Source: an uncultured Bacteroidales bacterium (GTDB taxonomy: Bacteria > Bacteroidota > Bacteroidia > Bacteroidales > Bacteroidaceae). Taken from it: a stretch of DNA of 60,566 nt. The stretch is from positions 1-60,566 of the forward strand of contig CACYLU010000014.1 in NCBI GenBank assembly GCA_902775375.1. The letters are read 5' to 3'. Under the pieces are notes generated by a model that was not told where the DNA came from, did not search any database, and saw only the letters and a list, made by a program, of their open reading frames with translations. Positions 1 to 8,917 of this stretch are shown in pieces; position 1 is the first letter of the stretch, and each line of letters begins with the position of its first letter. A program made the translations under genes and the position numbers.

Positions 1-39
1 GCTTTCATTCCTAATAGACTGTAAATCAGTGATATTACA

Positions 40-471
40 TCACCTTACTATCCTTTCATTTCCGATGGTTAGACCCGCTTGGGATAATTGGTGGTTACTA
101 GTACTTAGGCTGTCGAGCAATATTTGCCATCGGCTATCTCCATGCAAAGAAAGGAGGTCTTCGTCATTGGCAATATTATCAGAATACCAGTCCTTCTCTT
201 GGTATAGTTTGGTATAGAGCCTGCTAAAAGCTGTCTCTGGGTCATTAGCCATAGCTGCTGCGCAGGCTCCATTGTATCTGTGTTGAGGCTGTACAAATTC
301 CGTCATCTGCAGGGCTTCACCGAATGCGTGGCTGGCAGCTTTGTATTCACCTAACATAAACAGTGAGTCAGCCTTTGTGGTCAACTCCACATACTTTCTA
401 CTGTATTGAGCTGTTGCCCAAGAAGGAATTACCAGTAGAATCAGTGTCAAGAGTGCTTTAACGTCAAACAT
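40..471 (-). CDS. Small secreted TPR-like protein
   Basis: A 143-residue protein with a cleavable signal peptide (residues 1-22, cut near ATAQ), so it should act in the periplasm or at the outer membrane. Residues 25-75 hold repeated Tyr/Ala/Leu helices (LTTKADSLFMLGEYKAASHAF) that look like one or two tetratricopeptide helices, which usually mediate protein contacts. No catalytic motif is visible. It stands alone on the minus strand and its promoter carries an inverted repeat, which suggests specific regulation. The exact role is unknown; the TPR assignment is a pattern judgement. Confidence 0.6.
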   Translation of the reverse strand: MFDVKALLTLILLVIPSWATAQYSRKYVELTTKADSLFMLGEYKAASHAFGEALQMTEFVQPQHRYNGACAAAMANDPETAFSRLYTKLYQEKDWYSDNIANDEDLLSLHGDSRWQILLDSLSTSNHQLSQAGLTIGNERIVR

Positions 472-499
472 AATAGTTATATATGAAAGTTTAGTAATG

Positions 500-530
500 C
501 AAACTTACGATAATATCGTAACTATACAAA
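500..530 (-). promoter_or_regulatory. Bacteroidetes-type promoter with 8-1-8 operator in the spacer
   Basis: Read on the minus strand, TTTG lies at 530-527 and TAAGTTTG at 507-500 with exactly 19 bp between them, matching the Bacteroidetes housekeeping promoter. A perfect inverted repeat TTACGATAATATCGTAA (505-521) lies in the spacer and touches the -7 element, where a bound repressor would block RNA polymerase. It serves the small secreted protein ending at position 40. Confidence 0.6.
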
Positions 531-583
531 TAATTAGACGTTAATATTCGTTAACTCTGCAACTGATAGAAAGTGATAGTAGT

Positions 584-2554
584 TTAAGACACTTTTATTT
601 TCAATGCTCTCATGGCATTGAAAACAGCCAAAACAGTAACGCCCACATCGGCAAAGACAGCCATCCACATAGTGGCGAGGCCGAAGGTAGCCAATATGAG
701 TACGGCTATCTTTACACCGATGGCGAACCAGACGTTCTGTTTTGCAATATTGATTGTTCTTCGGGCTATGCGGATGGCAAGTGGTATTTTTGAAGGTTTG
801 TCATCCATCAGCACCACATCTGCTGCTTCGATGGCGGCATCACTTCCTAATCCTCCCATGGCGATACCTACATCAGCGCGGGCCAGCACAGGAGCATCGT
901 TGATGCCATCGCCTACAAAGGCAAGAGCATTGTCGTTAACTTTTTCTTGGAGCATCTTTTCTACAATGTTTACCTTGTCATCAGGCAGCAATTCTGCATG
1001 GTATTCTGTAAGTAGTAACTTCTTTGCCACATCTTCACCCACTTCTTTCCTGTCACCCGTTAGCATCACTGTTCTACGTACACCCAGTGATTTCAGTGCA
1101 TGGATAGCAGAAGCACTGTCGTCTTTTATCTTGTCGTTAATAACGATGTGCCCTGCATATATACCGTTGATGGCCACATGAATGATGGTTCCCACATGAT
1201 GACAATCGTGCCACTTGGCACCAATGGCATCCATCATCTTCGTATTACCTACGCATACTAAGTCATTGCCAACTTTCGCACGAATGCCTTGCCCGGCAAT
1301 CTCCTCCGTATCACTTACAATACAGCCATCTGTTGCCTCATCAGGGAAAGCATCTCGTAAGGCTGCTCCAATAGGGTGGGTGGAGTAATGTTCCACATGG
1401 GCAGCTAAATGCAATAAGTGGTGCTCATCGTACATATCTGGATGAACTGCTTCGACAGCGAATTGTCCGTGAGTTAGCGTTCCCGTCTTGTCGAACACTA
1501 CTGTATCTATTTTTGAAAGCATGTCCATATAGTTGGCTCCCTTGATGAGGATCCCCTTACGTGAAGCTCCTCCAATGCCTCCGAAGAACGTGAGTGGTAC
1601 GCTGATGACTAATGCGCATGGGCAAGAAACAACCAAGAACATCAATGCTCGATATAGCCAAGAGGGGAAAGTCTCTGTAAAATTGCCCGAGAATAAGGGT
1701 GGCAACAAAGCTAATGCAATGGCGGCAAAAACGACGATAGGAGTATAGATTCTAGCAAACTTGGTGATAAAGGTTTCACTCTTTGATTTGCGTTCTGTGG
1801 CATGCTCTACTAAGTCGATGATTTTAGAAACAGTACTTTCTCCAAAGCTCTTCGTGGTACGGACTTGAATCACACCACTCAGGTTTACACACCCTGATAC
1901 TACCTCATCACCTTCCATTATGTCACGAGGTATGCTTTCACCCGTAAGGGCCACAGTGTTCAGCGATGAATGCCCTGTAGTGACAATACCATCTAATGGG
2001 ACCTTTTCTCCTGGTCTAATAACAATTATATCACCTATAGCCACCTGTTCAGGTTTTATGTCCTCTTGCATGTTGCCTTGTACAACATGGGCGATGTCAG
2101 GTCGTATATCCATAAGGTGTGCGATACTTTCTCTACTTTTCCCTTCGGCATATCCTTCAAAGAGTTCACCTACTTGGAAAAACAGCATCACAAAAACAGC
2201 TTCTGGGAACTGTGTTTCTGCACTTGGCAGAAAACCAATGCATAGTGCACCTATGGTAGCGATTGCCATAAGGAAATGCTCATTGAAGGCATCACCTTCG
2301 CATATTCCCTCCCATGCCTCTTCTAAGGTTTCGTGCCCAATCAATAGGTAGGGCACAAGGTAAATCAGCAGCAGCTGCCAGGTGGACAACTGAAATTGAT
2401 GCTCTATGATAACTGCTCCTATCAGGAGAATAGAAGTGGCGATGATAAGTGCCAGCTGCTTTTTTAAACTATGTTCTTCGTGATGTTCATGCTCATGACG
2501 ATGCTCATGCTCATGACAACAATCTTCGTGTTGGTGGTGTAAAGAATTTGCCAT
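584..2554 (-). CDS. zntA: Heavy-metal P-type ATPase, zinc/cadmium type
   Basis: A 656-residue P1B-type ATPase that exports divalent metal (Zn2+, Cd2+, Pb2+) across the inner membrane. Visible motifs in order: TGES (204-207), membrane CPC (311-313), phosphorylation site DKTGT (355-359), HP (393-394) and GDGINDAP (548-555). Lys615 and Asp637 in the last membrane segments match the Zn2+ (P1B-2) subgroup rather than the Cu+ type. The N-terminus has no CxxC metal-binding domain; instead residues 6-28 are extremely His/Glu-rich with a CC pair. It is transcribed alone, with a palindromic operator just upstream. Class is confident; zinc preference is inferred from motifs. Confidence 0.9.
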   Translation of the reverse strand: MANSLHHQHEDCCHEHEHRHEHEHHEEHSLKKQLALIIATSILLIGAVIIEHQFQLSTWQLLLIYLVPYLLIGHETLEEAWEGICEGDAFNEHFLMAIATIGALCIGFLPSAETQFPEAVFVMLFFQVGELFEGYAEGKSRESIAHLMDIRPDIAHVVQGNMQEDIKPEQVAIGDIIVIRPGEKVPLDGIVTTGHSSLNTVALTGESIPRDIMEGDEVVSGCVNLSGVIQVRTTKSFGESTVSKIIDLVEHATERKSKSETFITKFARIYTPIVVFAAIALALLPPLFSGNFTETFPSWLYRALMFLVVSCPCALVISVPLTFFGGIGGASRKGILIKGANYMDMLSKIDTVVFDKTGTLTHGQFAVEAVHPDMYDEHHLLHLAAHVEHYSTHPIGAALRDAFPDEATDGCIVSDTEEIAGQGIRAKVGNDLVCVGNTKMMDAIGAKWHDCHHVGTIIHVAINGIYAGHIVINDKIKDDSASAIHALKSLGVRRTVMLTGDRKEVGEDVAKKLLLTEYHAELLPDDKVNIVEKMLQEKVNDNALAFVGDGINDAPVLARADVGIAMGGLGSDAAIEAADVVLMDDKPSKIPLAIRIARRTINIAKQNVWFAIGVKIAVLILATFGLATMWMAVFADVGVTVLAVFNAMRALKIKVS

Positions 2555-2599
2555 ACTCTTGTGCGTTTTAGTTTTACGCTACAAAAGTATGGCAAATGT

Positions 2600-2618
2600 T
2601 TTGCAACCTGGTTGCAAA
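2600..2618. promoter_or_regulatory. 9-1-9 palindromic operator upstream of the metal ATPase
   Basis: TTTGCAACCTGGTTGCAAA is a perfect 9-bp inverted repeat around one base, 46 bp before the ATPase start. A -7-like TACTTTTG lies next to it on the minus strand (2589-2582), so the site covers the upstream promoter region. The 9-1-9 geometry resembles sites of Fur-family regulators (Zur, Fur), which fits a zinc exporter, but no regulator gene is nearby and the identity is inference. Confidence 0.55.
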
Positions 2619-2635
2619 TTCGCAATCCTGTTTTA

Positions 2636-2872
2636 TTACTTGAACAAAGAAGCAATCCAGAGTACCAAAATAGCGCCAATGGTACCAGTACCAATCTCGC
2701 CAATCAGGCCACCCCAATCGATACCTAACAAACCAAAGAGCCAGCTACCTACAGCACCACCCACAATACCCAAGAGTAAGTTAATTAAAATGCCGAAGCC
2801 TCCACCTTTCATAATCTTGCCTGCCAAGAAACCGCAGACACATCCAATGATAATACTAATAATAATTCCCAT
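2636..2872 (-). CDS. GlsB/YeaQ/YmgE family small membrane protein
   Basis: A 78-residue, glycine-rich inner-membrane protein with three hydrophobic segments (about 2-20, 26-47, 52-76) and the typical pattern GxxxGxLAGKIMKGGGFG near residues 10-27. The family is known as transglycosylase-associated or stress-response membrane proteins; the molecular role is unsettled. It lies 30 bp downstream of the DUF5056 gene and may be the last gene of the sigma-factor cassette, which would fit stress control. Confidence 0.8.
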   Translation of the reverse strand: MGIIISIIIGCVCGFLAGKIMKGGGFGILINLLLGIVGGAVGSWLFGLLGIDWGGLIGEIGTGTIGAILVLWIASLFK

Positions 2873-2902
2873 AATTGTATAGATTTAATGGTTTAACAAT
2901 CA

Positions 2903-3226
2903 TCAAGCTTTCTGTAGTGCCTTTTGGGAGATGTAAAAGACAAAAGCGCACATCAATGCAAAGATAACCCTAATGTCAACACCTTGCGTCAGCGTACTGT
3001 CTATATACTGATACAAAGCATTCTTAATGGCCGTAACCCCACCGAAAGCAACAAACAAGATGATGACTGCCACTATCATAACCATGTTCCATATTTCTGG
3101 CAACCAGTCGCGCTGAGGCTTGCGCTCAGGCAGACCCTGCATAACGCGTTCAGTAAAGCCATTGTCGGCAATCTCCTGCCGGCTCTGCTTCATAAATTGC
3201 TCAATCAGTCTATCGTTATCTTCCAT
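2903..3226 (-). CDS. DUF5056-like membrane protein, possible anti-sigma partner
   Basis: A 107-residue protein: a charged N-terminal cytosolic part (1-43, containing a NGFTERVMQGLP motif) and two hydrophobic segments (about 46-67 and 85-101). It begins inside the 3' end of the ECF sigma gene (11 bp overlap), an arrangement typical of sigma/anti-sigma pairs. I recognise the pattern as DUF5056, found beside sigma factors in Bacteroidales. An anti-sigma role is inferred from topology and coupling only; no zinc-binding HxxxCxxC motif is present. Confidence 0.65.
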   Translation of the reverse strand: MEDNDRLIEQFMKQSRQEIADNGFTERVMQGLPERKPQRDWLPEIWNMVMIVAVIILFVAFGGVTAIKNALYQYIDSTLTQGVDIRVIFALMCAFVFYISQKALQKA

Positions 3227-3761
3227 ATCCGTTCTGCTTTAAGTAGTAGGCCATCTTTTCTTTCCCACGGCTCAGATGGCTTTTCACCGTTCCCTCTGCC
3301 AAGCCTGTTATTTCGGCAATTTTCTTGATCTCCAACTCCTCCATATAGAAAAGGGTGATGCAGGTCCTTTCAACTTCTTTCAGTTGCTCAAGTGCTGCAT
3401 AAACATCCATCTTCTTTGCTAGATCTTGTTGTTCGTGGCTATATGCACTATCAGTAGTCACTACTTCCAAATCAGATGTAGGCTTCTGACTGCGAATATA
3501 ATCAAAAAATATATTATATGCAATTCTATAGAGCCAAGTTGAGAAATTTGCTGATCCTTTAAAACTTTTTAAATTTGTATATGCTTTGATGAATGTGTCT
3601 TGTGCCAAGTCGTCACTGAGTTCCTTATCACCGCAAGTCTGGTTCAGGAAGAACCTTCGTACTTGCGATTGGTACTTCCTGACCAGCTGGTCGAATGCAC
3701 TTTTATTGTGCAATACCACTACTTGGGTCACCAGTGATATATCACTCAGTGAATTAATCAT
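3216..3761 (-). CDS. ECF-family RNA polymerase sigma factor
   Basis: A 181-residue sigma-70 family protein of the extracytoplasmic-function type. Region 2 spans about residues 20-95 (FDQLVRKYQSQV, then DDLAQDTFIKAY and FSTWLYRIAYNIFFDYIR), and region 4 about 120-172 with a helix-turn-helix (IKKIAEITGLAEGTVKSHLS). It would redirect RNA polymerase to a small regulon. The gene lies 7 bp after the DUF6249 gene and overlaps the DUF5056 gene, so the three are probably co-transcribed. Confidence 0.92.
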   Translation of the reverse strand: MINSLSDISLVTQVVVLHNKSAFDQLVRKYQSQVRRFFLNQTCGDKELSDDLAQDTFIKAYTNLKSFKGSANFSTWLYRIAYNIFFDYIRSQKPTSDLEVVTTDSAYSHEQQDLAKKMDVYAALEQLKEVERTCITLFYMEELEIKKIAEITGLAEGTVKSHLSRGKEKMAYYLKQNGYGR

Positions 3762-3768
3762 CTCTCAG

Positions 3769-4461
3769 TTAGTCGTTGCTGTTAGTATCAATATTATTAG
3801 TGCTGTCCTCTTTAAAGATTTTGCCTTTATGGTGGTAGTATGAAATGAGCTGGCTCACGCCGTTGGCTATCACGAACAGGCCTATGCAGGCAAGGAAGGC
3901 TTCACCGGTCCATAACCAGATGAAGATGGTAAAAGCAATGCCTATCGCTACATTCTTCACACCCTTTTCAAACAGTCCGGCGTCTTCACGGTATTCTTCC
4001 TTCAATTCGTTCAGGAAGTTATCTGGCAAGGGCTGTCCGCTATCCACGATTCTTTGTGCCAACTCATACTTCTTCTTGCGGCTGTAGTAGCGGTATAATA
4101 ACACTGCCAGGACAAATACGATAGGTAATATCACACAAAGTGAGATGCTTAAAATAATGAATCCCAAAGCGCTAGATAACCCTGTGTCAATGTCCATTTC
4201 ATGCATAATAGACCTGATGTCTTCTTTCGTGAGTTCATAATCCTCTCCTTTGTTTGCATTGTTGATGCTGTCGCTCTTGGCAACGCTTTTCGGATCAAAG
4301 GTCGTTATGCTCAGCGTGTCACCTTTGGTTGCTGCTGCATCGCTAATCTCATACACCACCTTGTTGCCGTTTTTGTCGGTGGTAGTTACTTCATGGCTTT
4401 GCGCCATCATGGCGGTCATTCCCATTGTTGCTACCGCCAGTGTCATCATGATTCTTTTCAT
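3769..4461 (-). CDS. DUF6249-like membrane protein
   Basis: A 230-residue protein with a signal peptide (1-20, MMAQ), a periplasmic part rich in Asp, Lys and Thr (21-95), a hydrophobic segment (100-127) followed by a basic Tyr-rich stretch (RYYSRKKKYELAQ), and two further hydrophobic segments near 170-210. The pattern matches DUF6249, commonly encoded just before an ECF sigma factor in Bacteroidales. It is the first gene of the cassette, possibly the envelope sensor or an autoregulated target. Function is not known. Confidence 0.7.
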   Translation of the reverse strand: MKRIMMTLAVATMGMTAMMAQSHEVTTTDKNGNKVVYEISDAAATKGDTLSITTFDPKSVAKSDSINNANKGEDYELTKEDIRSIMHEMDIDTGLSSALGFIILSISLCVILPIVFVLAVLLYRYYSRKKKYELAQRIVDSGQPLPDNFLNELKEEYREDAGLFEKGVKNVAIGIAFTIFIWLWTGEAFLACIGLFVIANGVSQLISYYHHKGKIFKEDSTNNIDTNSND

Positions 4462-4594
4462 ATCTGCAATTGTTTTTATTTCGTTATTTTGTACATTAGA
4501 CGCAGCTCAAAGCGTTAAAAGTTGCATCTGAGTGTGTTTTTTTTCATTATTTCCTTGCAAAGTTATAATTTTGCATGCATAAAAAGCAAGAATG

Positions 4595-6022
4595 ATGAAA
4601 GAACTCGCTTCAGAATTCATATCTCAGATGGATTCCCTTTTAGGAAAAGATGCATGCCAGCAGCTGGTAAATGCCATGCAGACAGAACAACCTGTCAGTA
4701 TCCGACTTAATCCTTTGAAGATGAAAGGTGAGGATATGTTGGAACGTGTGCTTTGGTGCGAGGAAGGCAGATATCTCAAGGAACGTCCTCAGTTTACTTT
4801 CGATCCTTTGCTTCATGCAGGCTGCTATTATGTGCAGGAAGCATCCTCAATGTTCGTCAGTCAGGCTATACGCCAGTATGTTGACAAACCTGTTTTTGCA
4901 CTCGACTTATGTGCCGCTCCTGGTGGTAAATCCACCTTGTTACGCTCTGTGTTGCCAGAGGGAAGCATGCTTGTTTGTAATGAGATCATGCGCAACCGTG
5001 CCCAGATTCTGGCAGAGAATATGGTGAAGTGGGGGCATTCTGACATGATGGTCACCAACAATACCTCTGAGGATTTTGCGGATTGCACCAATTGCTTTGA
5101 TTTAATTCTCGCAGATGTGCCTTGCTCAGGAGAGGGTATGTTCCGTAAGGATGATGAGGCGATTGCCTGTTGGAGTCTTGACAATGTGCAGATGTGCGCT
5201 GAGCGTCAGCGACACCTTATTAATAATATTTGGCCAGTGTTGAAGCCGGGAGGTATTTTGATTTATAGTACCTGTACCTACAATGCAGAAGAAGATGAAC
5301 ACAATATTTCATGGATCATGCAGGAGTTTGGCGCAAGTGTCTTGCCAGTAGATGTGCCTGGAGGTTGCGATGTTATGGGCAATTTGATAGGCAGCGACTT
5401 CCCAGTTTATCATTTTATGCAGCATAAGGTGAGAGGGGAAGGGTTCTTCCTTGCAGTGGTTCGCAAGCCAGACGAACCAGGCTTCCGACCTTTCCATTTA
5501 CCCGATATTTCTTCCTTTGATAAGGACAAGAAAAAGAAGAAAGATAAGAAACAAGTGTCATTGCCTGTAAAGGAAATACTTGGTGAAGTGCAACGCTGGA
5601 TACTCCATCCAGAGAATTATTACTGGCAGGTAAATGAAGATGGTGTGCGAGCCTTACCTCTGTCAATGGCCTCGTTTTATCTTTGGGGAAAGAATAAAGG
5701 CTTAAAGATATTGGAAGCAGGTGTTCAAGTAGCATCTTTAAAAGGGAAAGAACCTATCCCTGCGCATCCTTTGGCCATGAGTACTCAACTCAATACAGAT
5801 GCTTTTGCTTGTCAGGAAGTGAGCTATGCACAGGCCATTGCTTACCTGCGCAAAGAGTCGGTGGTATTGCCACCAGATACTCCCAAGGGCTATGTCCTAC
5901 TCACTTATAGGAAATTGCCCCTTGGCTTTGTCAAGAACTTGGGTAACAGAGCCAACAACCTCTATCCCCAAGAATGGAGAATCAGAAGTAGTTATATTCC
6001 AGGACCGTTCAATGTTGTTTGA
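4595..6022 (+). CDS. rsmF: RsmF-type rRNA m5C methyltransferase
   Basis: A NOL1/NOP2/Sun-family enzyme that transfers a methyl group from SAM to C5 of a cytosine in rRNA. Counted from the first of two ATGs (4592), the SAM loop DLCAAPGGKS is at 105-114 and the two catalytic cysteines are in ADVPCSGEG (Cys178) and STCTY (Cys228). A Lys-rich linker (about 308-322) leads into a C-terminal domain resembling the RsmF RNA-binding tail. The second ATG (4595) is chosen, though 4592 is equally possible. The family is certain; the exact rRNA position (1407 in E. coli) is inferred. Confidence 0.88.
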   Translation: MKELASEFISQMDSLLGKDACQQLVNAMQTEQPVSIRLNPLKMKGEDMLERVLWCEEGRYLKERPQFTFDPLLHAGCYYVQEASSMFVSQAIRQYVDKPVFALDLCAAPGGKSTLLRSVLPEGSMLVCNEIMRNRAQILAENMVKWGHSDMMVTNNTSEDFADCTNCFDLILADVPCSGEGMFRKDDEAIACWSLDNVQMCAERQRHLINNIWPVLKPGGILIYSTCTYNAEEDEHNISWIMQEFGASVLPVDVPGGCDVMGNLIGSDFPVYHFMQHKVRGEGFFLAVVRKPDEPGFRPFHLPDISSFDKDKKKKKDKKQVSLPVKEILGEVQRWILHPENYYWQVNEDGVRALPLSMASFYLWGKNKGLKILEAGVQVASLKGKEPIPAHPLAMSTQLNTDAFACQEVSYAQAIAYLRKESVVLPPDTPKGYVLLTYRKLPLGFVKNLGNRANNLYPQEWRIRSSYIPGPFNVV

Positions 6023-6076
6023 GTGAAGCTTGATTGTCAATTGGCTCCACCCAATTTGTCACGAATCGGCATAGCT

Positions 6077-6088
6077 GATGCTAGCATC
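6077..6088. terminator. Palindrome between convergent rsmF and obg
   Basis: GATGCTAGCATC is a perfect 12-base palindrome within the 92 bp between two convergent genes. It could act in a bidirectional terminator, but there is no clear T-run, so the call is weak. Confidence 0.25.
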
Positions 6089-6114
6089 GCTTTGCCTCAC
6101 TGCTCCAAAAGGTT

Positions 6115-7281
6115 TCAATTGTCAATATCCTCGTCTTCGTCGTAGAAGTCGTGCCAATCCTCCTCCTCTTCGTCCATAAAGATGGTGGTAGGAGTAATAT
6201 CTTCATCCTCACCTTCTTCTTCCATCTCCTGCTGGAGGTAGGTAATCTCTTTGGGCCTATGTACCAATGTCTCATTCGCCACAGGAACCTCTTTCTGCAG
6301 TTCGCTCCACAGTAAATCCTTCAGTTTTTGGATGTTCAGCCCAGTGATGGATGATATGAATATATGAGGCACATCGGCAGGCAAAGTTTGTTCCATCTCA
6401 GCCATCAGTTCCTCATCCAGCATGTCACACTTGGTGATAGCCAGCACCTTCTGCTTGTCAGCCAGTTCGGGGTTGAACTTTACTAGTTCATTGAGCAACA
6501 GCTGATACTCTTTCGCCACGTCGTCGGCATCGGCAGGTACCATGAATAGCAATAGCGAGTTGCGCTCTATGTGTCGGAGGAATCTATAACCCAAACCTTT
6601 GCCCTCGCTGGCACCCTCTATGATGCCAGGAATGTCGGCCATCACGAACGACTGGTTATCGCGATAAGAAACAATGCCAATATTGGGTACCAGAGTAGTG
6701 AAAGGATAGTTGGCAATCTTGGGTTTTGCGGCAGAAACCACAGAGAGTAGGGTAGATTTGCCAGCATTGGGCAGACCAACCAGACCAACGTCAGCCAGCA
6801 GTTTCAACTCCATAATCACCGTCATCTCCTGCTCTGGCTCCCCAGGCTGTGCATATTCGGGTGCCTGACGAGTAGCAGTGGCAAAGTGCCAGTTGCCTAA
6901 ACCTCCGCGTCCGCCTTTGAGCAGCACCACTTCCTGTCCGTCATCTGTAACATCGCACACATACTCGCCCGTCTCGGCGTTATATACTACTGTTCCGCAC
7001 GGTACCTCGATGTATTTGTCTTCGCCAGCCTTGCCCGTTGATTTATTGCGAGACCCATGTTCCCCATTGCCAGCAATGACATGACGGTTGTATTTCAGGT
7101 GCAGCAGTGTCCAGTAGTTGCGGTTGCCCCGCAATATCACACTGCCCCCACGTCCTCCGTCACCACCGTCAGGTCCGCCTTTGGGGATATACTTCACTCT
7201 ACGCATGTGTGTAGAGCCTTTGCCGCCCTTTCCAGAGCGGCAATAGATCTTCACATAATCAACGAAATTCGATTCGGCCAT
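6115..7281 (-). CDS. obg: GTPase Obg
   Basis: A ribosome-associated GTPase for 50S assembly and growth control, 388 residues. The N-terminal Obg fold is Gly-rich ([13 protein letters not shown]). The G domain shows G1 [10 protein letters not shown]3 ADIPGII, G4 TKCD and G5 SSITG. The C-terminal tail is highly acidic ([15 protein letters not shown]), as in many Obg proteins. The start is set at 7281 because [13 protein letters not shown] matches family N-termini; an upstream in-frame ATG at 7308 would run into adk. The ATG shares one base with the adk stop (TAATG), indicating translational coupling. Confidence 0.96.
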   Translation of the reverse strand: MAESNFVDYVKIYCRSGKGGKGSTHMRRVKYIPKGGPDGGDGGRGGSVILRGNRNYWTLLHLKYNRHVIAGNGEHGSRNKSTGKAGEDKYIEVPCGTVVYNAETGEYVCDVTDDGQEVVLLKGGRGGLGNWHFATATRQAPEYAQPGEPEQEMTVIMELKLLADVGLVGLPNAGKSTLLSVVSAAKPKIANYPFTTLVPNIGIVSYRDNQSFVMADIPGIIEGASEGKGLGYRFLRHIERNSLLLFMVPADADDVAKEYQLLLNELVKFNPELADKQKVLAITKCDMLDEELMAEMEQTLPADVPHIFISSITGLNIQKLKDLLWSELQKEVPVANETLVHRPKEITYLQQEMEEEGEDEDITPTTIFMDEEEEDWHDFYDEDEDIDN

Positions 7282-7853
7282 TATTTCACTTTGTCGATAG
7301 CTGTGCAAATGTCAGCAAAAATACGGTCAAGTTCACCCAGGCCATTGATGTGCTGGTATTTGCCATCCTGCTTGTACCAGTCAATCAGTGGAGAAGTCTG
7401 TGAGTGATATACAGTCAGACGTTTCTTGATAGTTTCCTCGTTGTCATCAGCACGACCACTTATCTGGCCACGTTTAATGAGACGATCCATCAGTTCGTCT
7501 TCAGGAACCTCAAGGTCCAGCATTACGCTCACCTCCTGGCCACGCTCCTTCAGCATCTGCTTCAGAGCCTCAGCTTGAGGGATAGTACGTGGGAAACCAT
7601 CAAAGATTACACCTTTACTATCTTTGAAACTATCAAACTTAGCAGCCAGAATATCCACCATCAATGAGTCAGGAATCAGCTGACCCTGATCAATATAGCC
7701 CTTAGCTGTCTTGCCCAGTTCTGTACCATTCTTGATTTCTGCACGCAGCACATCACCTGTTGAGATGTGGTTGATGCCATACTTCTCTACAATCTTCTCA
7801 CTCTGTGTTCCCTTGCCAGAGCCGGGAGCACCAAAAATCACGATATTCAACAT
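7281..7853 (-). CDS. adk: Adenylate kinase
   Basis: Catalyses ATP + AMP = 2 ADP in the cytoplasm. The P-loop [10 protein letters not shown] is at residues 8-17, followed by the AMP-binding segment ([11 protein letters not shown]) and GFPRTIPQA. At 190 residues it is the short-lid form without a zinc-binding lid, normal for Bacteroidetes. It lies 18 bp after hpt and is coupled to obg by a one-base overlap, so hpt-adk-obg form one operon linking purine salvage, nucleotide balance and ribosome assembly. Confidence 0.97.
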   Translation of the reverse strand: MLNIVIFGAPGSGKGTQSEKIVEKYGINHISTGDVLRAEIKNGTELGKTAKGYIDQGQLIPDSLMVDILAAKFDSFKDSKGVIFDGFPRTIPQAEALKQMLKERGQEVSVMLDLEVPEDELMDRLIKRGQISGRADDNEETIKKRLTVYHSQTSPLIDWYKQDGKYQHINGLGELDRIFADICTAIDKVK

Positions 7854-7871
7854 ATAATTATCTTTTGTTAA

Positions 7872-8408
7872 TTATTTCACTACCGTATAGATATTTGGAT
7901 AGTTGCGCCCATAACCGTCATAATCCAACCCATAGCCCACAATGAATCCGTTAGGAATCCGCATCGCTACATATTTCAGGTCAAGATCTACTTTCAGTTT
8001 GTCAGGCTTCACCAGCAGTGCGCACACATCTACTTGCGCAGGCTCTTGTGCTTTTAAGTCCTCCAACAGATTCTTCATGGTGATGCCCGTATCGATGATA
8101 TCTTCAACAATCACCACTGTTCTGCCTTTGATGTCACTATTCAGGCCAATCATCTTTTTTACCTTCCCTGTGGTGTCCATACCCTCATAGGAGGATAGTT
8201 TAACAAACTGTATCTCACAAGGAATTGTAATGCGCTTCATTAAATCAGAGGTAAACATGAATGCACCGTTGAGAACACTCAAAAACAATGGATTCTTACC
8301 TGCCAGGTCGTGATTGATCTCCTCTGCCAGTCTGTCCACTTGCTTCAATATTTCCTCTTCTTTGATAGAAATGGTGAATTTCCTATCCAATACCTGTATA
8401 TTTTCCAT
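7872..8408 (-). CDS. hpt: Hypoxanthine phosphoribosyltransferase
   Basis: Purine salvage enzyme that joins hypoxanthine (and guanine) to PRPP, giving IMP or GMP. It has 178 residues with the PRPP-binding motif VVIVEDIIDTGITM (about 97-110), the LNGAFMFTSDL segment (about 46-56) and the C-terminal base-contact region ending NYPNIYTVVK. It is the first gene of the hpt-adk-obg operon, divergent from ridA with 105 bp between starts that carry promoter-like AT-rich sequence. Confidence 0.96.
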   Translation of the reverse strand: MENIQVLDRKFTISIKEEEILKQVDRLAEEINHDLAGKNPLFLSVLNGAFMFTSDLMKRITIPCEIQFVKLSSYEGMDTTGKVKKMIGLNSDIKGRTVVIVEDIIDTGITMKNLLEDLKAQEPAQVDVCALLVKPDKLKVDLDLKYVAMRIPNGFIVGYGLDYDGYGRNYPNIYTVVK

Positions 8409-8513
8409 AGTCTTAAGATTGATGAATGGGCAAAATTAGCATTTTTTTTTGAGATATTCATGATATGTGGATAGTTTTCTCTATCTTTACCTCATTAATT
8501 TAAAAATGATATT

Positions 8514-8891
8514 ATGAAACAAGTAATCAGTACAGAGAAGGCTCCTGCAGCTATCGGGCCTTATAGTCAGGCCATTGAGGCCAATGGTTTTGTTTATGCC
8601 TCAGGTCAGTTGCCTATAGACCCTGCTACAGGTCAGTTCCCAGAGGGTGGTATCAAAGAGCAGACACGCCAGTCTATTTTGAATGCCCAAGCCATCCTTG
8701 AGTCAGCAGGTCTTACTTTAGCTAATGTGGTAAAGACTACTGTCTTTTTGGCCGATATGAACGACTTTGCCGCTATGAATGAGGTTTATGCCTCTTTCTT
8801 CCAAGCTCCTTATCCTGCTCGCTCAGCTGTAGCAGTAAAGACCTTGCCTAAGGGGGCTATGGTAGAGATAGAGTGCATCGCAGTAAAATAA
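8514..8891 (+). CDS. ridA: RidA family enamine/imine deaminase
   Basis: A 125-residue YjgF/YER057c/UK114 protein that hydrolyses reactive enamine/imine intermediates released by PLP enzymes, protecting the cell from 2-aminoacrylate. Family landmarks: APAAIGPYSQAI near the start, YASGQLPIDPATG (about 28-40) and the C-terminal RSAVAVKTLPKGAMVEIECIA, which includes the substrate-binding arginine and active-site glutamate. It stands alone and is followed by a long hairpin (8918-8960). Confidence 0.95.
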   Translation: MKQVISTEKAPAAIGPYSQAIEANGFVYASGQLPIDPATGQFPEGGIKEQTRQSILNAQAILESAGLTLANVVKTTVFLADMNDFAAMNEVYASFFQAPYPARSAVAVKTLPKGAMVEIECIAVK

Positions 8892-8917
8892 CTATAATCT
8901 TAGGGTAGACTTAACGG

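Noticed and set aside
612-1181. 189-codon open frame antisense to the metal ATPase
   Set aside because: It lies fully within the conserved ATPase domain and has a low-complexity Ser/Thr/Ala composition typical of a shadow frame.
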